From assembly GCF_907164915.1 (NCBI RefSeq), contig NC_061867.1, forward strand, positions 38,114,338-38,178,337: a DNA stretch of 64,000 nt, in the 5' to 3' direction. The first letter of the stretch is position 1, and every line of letters begins with the position of its first letter. Shown in pieces: positions 55,259 to 64,000 of the stretch. A program made the position numbers and the translations under genes. The DNA comes from Impatiens glandulifera (lineage: Eukaryota > Streptophyta > Magnoliopsida > Ericales > Balsaminaceae). The notes beneath the pieces were generated by a model that was given only the letters and a program-made list of their open reading frames with translations, did not search any database and was not told the origin of the DNA.

Positions 55259-57606
55259 TCAAGAACCAGCCATGCGGCATGCTTTAGCTGCAGCCTTAGC
55301 CACTTGTTGGATGCTTGCACCTGCATTGCATATGTTGGCTATGGTTCGAGTATATTTCCTCCCATAGTTAGATAGAGCTCCACAATTTTCTTCATAAGCT
55401 CTCACCTAATACACCAACCAAAAATGTCAAAATAAAACAATGATATATATATAGACTAGTCATGCTTACCGACGCCTTAAAGCAGGTCCAGTCGTCTGCA
55501 AGCGCCTGCCCTTGTGGTCTGGTGCCTTCAAGAATAGTCTTCACCTTGTCAGCACCAAACAATTGTTGAACAATGTTTGACATGCTTTTATCAACATGCT
55601 TCCTTTGCTTCATCTCTATAAGCACTCTCTTTTCAGCTTCAATCCACCTGGAAGACCCTCTTGGCGAATTGCGAAGCTGGAAAATGATCTTGTGGGTTAG
55701 AAAACAGTTAAAATAAACAAGTACACTGAAAAAAAAAGAAGAACCTTGTAGATAAAATGTAGGAGGTCTGCATCTCGCTGGTTGACATTTCTAGTGCTGG
55801 ACGGAGACAGGGCCGAGGAGGAATAATTGACGGTTGTGTGATAGCGATTAAATGGTTTTGATCCCATGTAAGTAGAGAGTGTGTCCATATTAATCTTCAA
55901 TTTCCCATATTGCATAACATTGGAGCCTGGATCTTCAACAGTACCCTTACTCTTTGTTCTCTTCTTAACCTGTTATCAATTTTCAAATTCTTAAACAATA
56001 GCTAATAATTTAAGAATTTCCTAATTTATTATCCTTCTTACCGCTTCATACTGGTTCTTCAGAGTTCGAATGCGCAAATCATGATTGTCACTAGAAAAAT
56101 AAGATAAAAGAACAACTAGTTATTTGCTGAAATTGTGGAAACTCATAACTAATTGTCAAAGGCATAACCTTATGCTCTCAAGGTGTTATTTGTTGAAATA
56201 AAATACAGAAAAATGAAGAAACATATTTGTACCAGTCTTCCATCCAAGAAATGCTGTACAAGTCTCCTAAACAAGTTGTATAATCATGAAGACTGTTAAA
56301 GATGTCTTCAGGACAGTAATGTGCATAACTATCATGAGTTGTGTTAGTCGCCGTGGTTGCATATATGTTCATCCCTTCCGGAAGCAATCCATCGAGCATA
56401 CTTCCTCCCTCACACGCCTCTAGATAGAACACCTACGATATGTACCAATTTTTAACAACAATAACTATATACATAAATGTATTTTATTCTATTTGTATCA
56501 TCTACCAGAGTTTTATAGGATTTTTTGGCATGCATTTTCTTCATGACCTGATTCAGCTCATGGGCATAAATGTAGCCACCTTGGGGCATCCCTATTCATT
56601 AATAATGTTAGTGTTTTTTCTTCTTTTCTTTGTTAAAGGAAACTGAATTAGTGACTAACCGATAACTCCAGGGCTTCCATGATCGCTGTAAAATATGAAT
56701 ACGTGATCGTTTGGGCCGCTCTTCAAGACCTTACCACTTCCTCCTTTGAGAGCACTTTTGTTTCCAAGAAGAACAGCGTACAAATTCTCCTTAGTAACTT
56801 GATTACCGGTATAATCCTGATCAAGAAACGTATTAATTTGTAAAACAGAGAATAAATTTGAAGAAATATAATGAAAAAGTTTGTGTAATGAAATTGAATC
56901 AACCTTAGGTACTCCTTTGTAGACATTGGGGCCTTGAGGACGATTAATGATGACCCCTGGTTGAGGATTGTTCTCATCAAAAGCAATATCATCATACATG
57001 AATACTATTATATTTTCATCTTTCATTCCAGCTCTTCTTAGTATTTGATAGGCATGGCACACGTCTGACTATAAAACATATCAAAATATCATTATAAATA
57101 AAATAGTTATATTTTATGTTTTATTAAATAAATAAAATAAATTTGTATTTTTTTTAACAAAAACTAGTCAATTTAGTTTGTTAAATGCAATTTTAACCCA
57201 TATAGTTATTTAGGGATCAAACTTTGTTGATACTATAATTTTTTATTTTTCTAATTTTGTGTTCTTTTAAGGGGCGGCCGAGCTGGGCTTACCCAAAGAC
57301 CGACCCTATAAATACATAAACAATGGTCATGAAAAGAACGACAATTAAATATAATAACTAGATTATCACCTGATGCCTGTAATTTTCATAACCGTTGGAG
57401 CCAGCAACAAGAACAGCCCATTTAGTTCCATTCGTCGAAGCACGAGAAGTCGCCCATTTTGTTTCATCCGACTCAATAGGAGAAAACATTGAGGGTCGAA
57501 TGATCATTCCATTCTTTGGAGCAGGAGGAGGAACATGGAATGGTTGAATGGAGATTGGAAAGGATAGAAGGAGGCCTAAAAGTATTAATCCAACTTGAAG
57601 AAACAT
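55259..57606 (-). CDS. VPE: Vacuolar processing enzyme / legumain (490 aa)
   Basis: Cysteine protease of family C13 that cleaves or joins after Asn (and Asp) in the vacuole, maturing storage proteins and vacuolar enzymes. Exons in coding order: 57606-57370, 57068-56904, 56816-56660, 56591-56506, 56432-56233, 56090-56042, 55969-55745, 55676-55470, 55405-55259; 1473 nt, all GT-AG, in frame, stop TGA. The N-terminus [19 protein letters not shown] is a signal peptide, and the core starts [19 protein letters not shown]. The catalytic His is in [12 protein letters not shown] (about 180) and the Cys in [10 protein letters not shown] (about 222); the C-terminal prodomain ends ANICNAG...CRMAGS. Length and exon pattern fit plant enzymes (about 480-495 aa). 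Oddities: the loop between CPE and TCLGD lacks the usual prolines, and Cys replaces Ser after WMED at the exon 5/6 junction. An apparent start at 57621 is TTG, so ATG 57606 was used. Confidence 0.95.
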
Positions 57607-57680
57607 AGTTGTATGTTTCAAAGTTATGGATGTGATAATTATGAAGGGATGTGGTGGAAGAGAAACACTAATTTGTGGTG

Positions 57681-57689
57681 AATTTATAG
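57681..57689 (-). promoter_or_regulatory. TATA box of the legumain gene
   Basis: CTATAAATT on the minus strand, 75 bases upstream of the ATG, a normal spacing for a plant core promoter with a short 5' UTR. Confidence 0.5.
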
Positions 57690-58325
57690 GAGATAATTGG
57701 TGCTTGATGAAAAGGTATAGTATATGATTTTGAATAAGTAGTTTATTGTTTATTTCTGTAATATGACAACATCTTAATGGTGTATTAATGAAAAGTGAAT
57801 ATTTAAAGTAAGTAAAAAATTGCCCAAACTATAACAATGTTACTATTTTAAAAAAGAAATACCAACTAAAGCCATATCATTACTATATATATATATATAT
57901 TAAAATATATTTAAAACTGTTTTGAGGGTATTTTTGGTTAAAGGAAATTAAGAATTAAAGTTCCTTACCAATATTGTACAAGTTTGCATTGCATGAATCT
58001 CGACTAATGAGTGTGAGACCATCCAAAATCTTCCATTCAATTATTTTCCAAAAAAAAAAAAGAAAAAAAAGTCAATTAGATAAAATAAATTTTCACCACT
58101 AATTAATTAATTTATATATAAATTTTATACTTTATCTCTCATTAAATATATATATTTTAATAAAAGTAAAAGTAAGATAATATATATATATATATATTAT
58201 ATAAAACTAACAGTAAGATAAATATCATATAAAAGTAAAAGTAAGATAAATATCTTTTAATTATTTTATATATAAATTTTTTATATTTTATCTCTCATCG
58301 TTTATATATATTATTAAATTTTCTA

Positions 58326-58397
<72 letters not shown>

Positions 58398-58600
58398 CTT
58401 TATATTTTCTTTCTCATCATTTATATATATTATATAAATTATCTCTCCTAATTAATTAATATATTTTAATAATGTAAATTAATTTTTATATTTTAATAAT
58501 ATAAATTATATTCTCTTTTATCATTAAATATTAAATTAAATGATATATTTTATATCTCATCATTTATATATATTATATCATTCCATAAGGAGTAAAGTGG
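57690..58600 (+). repeat. Upstream AT-rich DNA with AT microsatellite
   Basis: The stretch upstream of the legumain promoter is made of TATATA tracts and related TTTATATATATTAT blocks. The longest pure tract is about (AT)32 at 58331-58394. Short tracts lie near 57886 and 58180. No gene. Confidence 0.8.
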
Positions 58601-59194
58601 AATTAGTCAATAACAAATTATTTTAGTTATTCATAATTTAAATAATATCAAATATTAATTTTAAAAAATGCATAAATAAAAAATTTTAAATTATAAATAA
58701 ATGTAAGTATTTATTATATAAATATAAGGACATTAATACAAAATTACTTATTTTATAATTAAATATAAAATTACATATCTAAAATAAATTTTGTTTTTAT
58801 TATATAATAAATTTTATTTTTATTATATAATAAATTTTATTTATATTAACACAAAATTAAACAAAAAAATTGATTTTTTTTATTAAAATATTTTATATTT
58901 ATTCATTATTTTAACAAATTTAAATTATTTCAAATAATTGTATTTTTTTTAAAATATAATAAATATAATATTTGTAATGAAACATGTTTTGGAAATTGGA
59001 ATAAGAAATGCTTGCCTTAACATTTGTTTTGGTGTATATGAACCAAATTATGGAATGTCATTCCATCTAGGGACGAATCTATGTATGGGCTCGGGTGGAC
59101 TGAAGTCAATCCTGAAAAAAATAAAGAATTTTTTTTTTTACGTTAGAAATATGACATTACCCTTAATTTCTTAAAAAAAAATTAATATAATTCA
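58601..59194 (+). other. AT-rich intergenic DNA
   Basis: Nothing supported. The short open frame at 58977-59174 has no recognisable feature. Confidence 0.45.
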
Positions 59195-59725
59195 TTGTTT
59201 TTTTTTTTTATTTCAGTATTTTATGAATTTCTCCTTTACTTGCACATTATTTTTCTTCATTTTTGTCTGAATTGCTATCGGTTTACTTTTAAAATTTCTT
59301 CTTCACTTTGCTCCACTTCATTCTCATCATTTATTTCCTCTGATTTTCCTTTACTTTCATTCCTTGATTCTTCCATTTCCCTTCCATTTTTCCTTCCTCT
59401 AATTCTTTTTCTTTTTTCTTATCTGGTTCTTCTTCTTCTTTCTCTAATTCTTCATCTTTCTTCGTTTCTTCATCATTTTAATCCTCTGCATCTTCATCTT
59501 TAGTTTTCTCATTATAATTTTTCGATTCTTTAGTTTGAGCTTTCTCATTCTACTCTTGAACTTTTAGCTTTTCCTGTTATTCTCTAATTTTTTTCCACAT
59601 TTATTACTGAAATGTTCAAAAGTATTGCAGAATGCACATCTGTTTGACCTTCATCCATACTTAATATTAATGTTTGTGGGTTTGCCTCTTCTATCAACTA
59701 CAACCATCTTTGCTGGTAAAGTGCT
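59195..59725 (-). pseudogene. Zinc-knuckle, charged-tail retroelement relic
   Basis: On the minus strand from about 59720, AKMVVVDRRGKPTNINIKYG, a stop, then RSNRCAFCNTFEHFSNKC is a clean C-X2-C-X4-H-X4-C knuckle. An Asp/Glu/Lys-rich stretch follows (for example DEETKKDEELEKEEEEP) to about 59290. The order basic-lead, knuckle, charged tail resembles plant LINE ORF1 (DUF4283-type) or a gag. The opposite strand reads as a Phe/Leu/Ser-rich frame only because of this GA/CT bias. Identification is tentative. Confidence 0.4.
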
Positions 59726-59759
59726 TATATGATTATCCTAGCATATAGGATGTGGTCGT

Positions 59760-60262
59760 TGTTGGTGTTCCTTGCCATTGCGGGCGGGTTTTAAATTCCG
59801 GGTAAACGGGTCAAGGTTTTCTCTTATGAAAACGGGTTAGAGTATAAATACTTTTTTTTGGGTATTTTTCTCATAACAGAGCAAATAGAGAGAGAGTGAA
59901 TTACAGATCTAGGGTTTTCTGGTTTCCTTCTTCTTCTTGTTCTTTGGCTGATCCAGAGTGAGAGATTGGGGGAGCTTTTGATTGTGGAGTAGTCCAATCA
60001 TTCCTAGTGTAATCACTTTTTTCATTTGAGAGCAGGGCATGTGAGTTTCTACTATTGACATTTGTTTGATTTACTGAAACTTATCCCTCCCGTGGACGTA
60101 GGTCGATTTTGACCGAACCACGTATATTGTGTTGTCGTTTATTGCTTTGTGCTATTTCAGTTCTTGGTAATCTGTTTATCGTCATAGACGATTTGGAATC
60201 TGATTTGCTACAAGTTTTGATTTCTAAGAAGATCTATAGTTTTACTGTTGCAAAACCCAACA
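59760..60262 (+). repeat. 5' LTR of a copia element (503 bp)
   Basis: TGTTGGTGTTCC...AAACCCAACA, with a TATA-like GAGTATAAATAC near 59840, followed by the primer-binding site. The right LTR is not in the window because the element is cut at 62702. Confidence 0.75.
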
Positions 60263-60263
60263 G

Positions 60264-60275
60264 TGGTATCAGAGC
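60264..60275 (+). other. Primer-binding site, initiator tRNA-Met
   Basis: TGGTATCAGAGC, exact, one base after the LTR end at 60262. Confidence 0.85.
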
Positions 60276-60399
60276 AATATTAATTGGTTATCTATTTTAA
60301 CATTGGAGCAGAGTGCTCTGCTGGTTATTTGGCGAAATTCATAGAAGAGATCAACTGGTTTCTTTGCTGATGTTTTTGTCAGTTGTTAAGGAAGTAATA

Positions 60400-62701
60400 A
60401 TGGGGAAATCTAGACCTGATATGGTGAGTCTAAATGGTACAAACTACATGCAATGGAAACTGATGATCAGTGATCTGTTAGTTTCAGATGATTTGAATGA
60501 AGCAATTGAAAATGAGGGTGTTAGACCTGAGACTACAAAAGAGGCTGATTGAAAAAAGATAGATAGAAAGGCCTGCAGCTTTATTCGTTCCTGGGTTGGT
60601 GTAAATGTTGTGCACCATGTTGAGAATGAGACTACAGCGTCTGGTGTGTGGAGCAAACTTGAAGCTCTCTATGCTGGGAGGTCAGCAAGGAATAAAGCAG
60701 CACTGGTATGAAGGCTGGTGAATCTGAAGTACATTGATAATAAATCAATTGCTGAGCACTTGAATGAATTTCAAAATATTTTGAATCAGCTGAGTAGTAT
60801 GAAGAAAAACTTTGATGATGAGGTGCAAGCACTTTTAGTCCTTGGATCTTTGCCTGTAAGTTGGGAGACACTTATTATCACTCTCAGCAACTCAGCATCG
60901 AATGGTAAAGTCAACATGGCATTTGTCACCAGTTCCTTACTTGATGAGGAGAATCGAAAGGGGGATAAACCCTCTAAGTCTGATATGTTGGTGGCTGATA
61001 GAGGAAGATCAAAAGATAATAGAAGTGGTTCGAGCAGGGGAAAGTCTAGAAGCAAGTCTAGAGCTCCAAAAGAAGGATGGTGCTTGCCATTACTGTGGCA
61101 AAATGGGTCACTGGAAAAATGAGTGCTGGAAATTTAAAAATGATAAAACGAAGGGTACAGTGAAGCCCAGAGAAAAGAAAGAACAGAGTGCAGATACATC
61201 TGCTTATGCTTCAGATGGTGAACTGATATATGCTTCTAACTGTCAAGACTCCTGTCTTAGCACATCTTCAAATGAAACAACATGGATTGTTGACACAGGT
61301 GCCTCATTCCATATTACTCCACACAAAGGTTACTTTCAGTCCTACAAAGTTGGTGATTATGGTGAGGTTCGCATGGGTAACAGTGGTGTGTCCAAGATAG
61401 TTGGTCTGGGTGATGTTAGAATTGAGACAAACATGGGCTGTTTCCTGACATTGAGAGATGTAAGACATGTTCCTGATTTGAGAATGAATTTGATTTCAGC
61501 AGGTAAGCTCGATGATGGAGGATACCATAATGTTTTCAGTGGTGGAGCATGGAAGCTAAGTAGGGGTTCATTGGTTATTGCACGAGGTAAGAAATGTTGT
61601 TCCTTATACAAGACAAATTTGAAAATTGTCTATGATGCGGCATATTCTGTTTTAATGGAGTCATCCTCTAAGTTGTGGCAGAAGAGATTAGGTCACATTA
61701 GTGAAAAGGGGCTGAATGTTTTGATCAAGAGGAATGAGTTGCTGAATCTCAAGGATGCTCATCTTGAAAATTGTGAGCATTGCTTGAAGGGTAAGCAGAA
61801 CAGAGTCTCCTTCAGTAAGTCAAAAGTTGAACTGAAAAAGAATGTCCTTGAATTGGTCCATACAGATGTTTGTGGTCCTATGAAGATTAAATCCATAGGT
61901 GGTGCCTCCTATTTTGTAACATTCATAGACGATGCATCTAGGAAGGTTTGGGCTTATGCTATAAAGTCCAAGGATGAGGTTGCAGCAATGTTTGAGGTCT
62001 TTCACAAGCTGGTTAAAAGAGAGACAGGAAGAAAACTAATGAGGGTGCGATCAGATAATGTGGGAGAGTACATAGGCTCATTTGATGATTATTGCAAAGA
62101 GCAGGGTATTCGACATGAACAGACTGTGCCCAAGACTCCACAACAAAATGATGTGGCAGAGAGGATGAACAGAACAATGTTGGAACGGATGAGGAGTATG
62201 CTCTCCCATGCCAGGTTGGCTAAGCATTTCTGGGCTGAAGCCATGAGCACTACAGTGTATGTGATCAACCGTTCTCCCTCCAAGCCATTGAATAATAAGT
62301 GTGTAGAAAGCGTCTAGTCAGGTAAAGATGTTAATTATGACTATTTACGTGTTTTTGGTTGCAGAGCTTTTGTGCATGTTCCAAAAGATGAGAGGTCTAA
62401 GCTAGATGCAAAAACTAGACAATGCATATTTTTGGGGTATGGTGATGAAAAGTGGGGATACAGGTGTTATGACCCAGTTGATAAGAAGGTTTTGAGAAGC
62501 CGGGATGTGGTATTCCTTGAAGATCAGACTATTGAGAATTTTGAAGATGGTGAAAAGCTTGATGCATACATACGTGACCTTTCTGGTCTTGAGTTGTCTC
62601 ATGATGTTGAGGAGACAAGGCCACATGTAGCTTCAGACTCAGATAGTGATGATGATGTTCCTCAGGGTCAAGCTGTAGGCCATGGAAATGATACTAATAC
62701 T
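60400..62701 (+). pseudogene. Copia gag-protease-integrase, lightly damaged
   Basis: The gag ATG is at 60400 (MGKSRPDMVSLNGTNYMQWK). Stops fall at 60549 (TGA where Trp is expected) and near 60710 (TGA), with a frameshift near 61065. The next frame is open for over 1.2 kb: knuckle CHYCGKMGHWKNEC, protease WIVDTGASFHI, pre-integrase LWQKRLGHISEKGL, and integrase core with HTDVCGP, FIDDASRK, SDNVGEY and NRTMLERMRSM. A TAG replaces Trp near 62317. The integrase C-terminal part (CRAFVHVPKDERSKL, FLGYGDEKWGY) continues to 62701, where a Tat-type LTR begins. Reverse transcriptase and RNase H are not in the window. Few lesions suggest a younger copy than those at 3314 and 23059. Confidence 0.88.
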
Positions 62702-63091
62702 TGTAGACACTCATTTTTCACACCTAATTTTATAGTTTATGCTTTTCATAAATTTGAGTCTATAAATTTTTCTCGAATTCATTCACGGACATACTTCCCA
62801 TTAAAAAACTCCCATAGGTGACGACTCTCTAGTCGTGAGGTTAATTAATACTGAAAAAAGTTAAAAAAAGGCCTATGACATACTTCCCATTAAAAAACTC
62901 CCAATCTCTCCTAGATTCGACGGGAATGTAAGATATGGAGTTGTCTATAAAGCCTCGTTTTTAAAACTTAAATTTTTTCAACATTAAAATTAATTCCCCT
63001 CACGTTTTCAAAAAATAAATTTTTTTAAAGAGTGTCCCAGAATTTTCAAACTAGTCGATCAAAATTCTTTTTTTTTTAAAAATCGATCACA
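62702..63091 (+). repeat. Tat-type LTR (about 390 bp)
   Basis: It begins TGTAGACACTCATTTTTCAC inside the copia reading frame and ends near CGATCACA, seven bases before a Tat-type primer site. ACATACTTCCCATTAAAAAA occurs twice, 89 bases apart (near 62789 and 62878). It is much shorter than the LTRs at 4912 and 16680, although the first bases match. Confidence 0.65.
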
Positions 63092-63097
63092 GTTTTC

Positions 63098-63116
63098 TGG
63101 CCACTCTGCTGGGGAC
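63098..63116 (+). other. Tat-type primer-binding site
   Basis: TGGCCACTCTGCTGGGGAC, the clearest of the three Tat-type primer sites in the window. Confidence 0.65.
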
Positions 63117-64000
63117 ATTCGACGTTTGACTTGAAAGTAATTTTGGCCAAGTATTTAAACTTTCTTACGCTTTAATTCATACTCCATGTTCACATTAATT
63201 GATTATTTGCATGAGACTTGGAGCTCCAACGTGGAGGTGTGTGGGTATACATCATTGGATGAAGCTCACACATCTATATTTTATGTGTTAAGGGTAGTCA
63301 ATGTGAATGACACCCTCAACCCTTGTCTTGAAGGCTTTTTTGTGTGATTTGAGAGTTGAGAAAAATACTAGGAAAAAACCCGGATTAACCCTCTCTTCTT
63401 TTCAAATATCCCCTACTATTGAAAATTAGGGATTTTGAAATAGAGGTGAGGGGGATGTCCAATTGAGAGCTCCCCTTGCATCGAGAGATCCCTTTTGGGA
63501 TAGTATCCTTGTCGGTGGAACAACTCTCTCTAAAGCCATTTCCAACTTTAGAACAAAAATACAAAAAGCCAATTCTACCAAGCGGTTGCCTCGTCTCGTC
63601 CTGTCGAGCAACAAAGCCACATCACGAAGCCCTTTACTTGACTACTATATATGATAAATACATGTATGCATATAGATATTTCTAGGCGCTCAGTTTATCC
63701 ATTCAAAGTTTTAAAATGTCATGAAACATGTGAACAATTTCGAAATTTTGAGGCTAAACCTAATAGTTTTAAAGGAGTAAAATCGAGGAAACCTAGAAAA
63801 GATAAAAGAAGAATCTAATGTAACTAGTTTTATTTCTTTGTGTCTTTACTACTCAGATTTTAAGCGCAAGATCTAATCAAGAAAGACGCGTGAGACACAA
63901 AGACGATCAAGAGAGACGCATAAGGTGCAAAGAAGATCAAGAAAGACGAAAAGACTTGAAGATTCAAAGACTTAGACTAGATTTCTTTATGCTTGAAATG
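63117..64000 (+). mobile_element. Start of Tat element internal region
   Basis: Leader-like sequence after the primer site, with GCATGAGACTTGGAG near 63210 typical of Tat/Athila leaders as I recall them. No gag or ORF1 is reached before the window ends; the short open frames near 63430-63680 show no domain. Confidence 0.45.

Noticed and set aside
57607..57621. Longer legumain N-terminus
   Set aside because: The apparent start codon at 57621 is TTG. The ATG at 57606 begins a normal signal peptide.
59195..59503. Hydrophobic 102-residue plus-strand frame resembling a membrane protein
   Set aside because: The opposite strand reads as a Glu/Lys-rich retroelement tail, and the hydrophobicity is only the complement of that purine bias.
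63426..63685. Three overlapping short frames
   Set aside because: All fall in the Tat leader region on both strands with no conserved motif.

Overview
This is nuclear DNA of a flowering plant, most likely a eudicot. Three split genes with canonical plant splice sites sit in AT-rich DNA packed with LTR retrotransposons (Ty1/copia, Ty3/gypsy, Tat/Ogre-like), CACTA, Mutator and hAT elements and a SINE-like copy. There is no bacterial or organellar gene order, no rRNA or tRNA gene that I could recognise, and no CRISPR. I cannot name the species.

Three host genes look intact after splicing. (1) 12198-15641, minus: a five-exon GT-1/GT-4 type trihelix transcription factor of 392 aa. (2) 37833-46669, plus: a twelve-exon lipid-droplet-associated hydrolase (LDAH, alpha/beta hydrolase) of 314 aa. 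Its introns hold copia pieces, a SINE-like copy, a foldback MITE, a 186-bp solo LTR and a hAT MITE, and it uses two consecutive GC-AG introns. (3) 55259-57606, minus: a nine-exon vacuolar processing enzyme (legumain) of 490 aa with a signal peptide and the His/Cys dyad. They belong to unrelated pathways and show no shared regulation.

Layout. 1-1461: 3' end of an internally deleted gypsy element with its LTR. 1462-4911: a dead copia element with a CACTA element in its LTR, cut at 4912 by Tat/Ogre-like sequence. 4912-11345: long Tat LTR sequence (560-bp tandem duplication, hAT MITE), primer-binding site and start of an ORF1. 12198-15641: trihelix gene. 16680-32465: a second Tat-like element carrying two ORF1 copies and a gag, invaded by a complete but dead copia element (23059-27784) and by a gag-only non-autonomous element with perfect target-site duplications (29822-32127). 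33500-36937: repeats and an inverted Tat ORF1 fragment split by a CACTA element (34437-36551). 37833-46669: hydrolase gene. 47016-50709: a Mutator-like foldback element, a solo LTR and a hAT MITE, each with exact target-site duplications. 50718-55258: AT-rich intergenic DNA with small MITEs. 55259-57606: legumain gene. 57607-59759: AT-rich DNA with a long AT microsatellite and a charged, zinc-knuckle-bearing relic on the minus strand. 59760-62701: 5' part of a fairly young copia element, interrupted at 62702 by another Tat-type LTR that runs out of the window.

The most notable non-gene signals are: a recurring Tat ORF1 protein (four separate copies); hAT MITEs that share one architecture but are each built from a different short word; phased palindromes in the first gypsy LTR; AACGGT-rich ends in the larger CACTA element; and a tiny solo LTR lying 20 bases from a splice acceptor.
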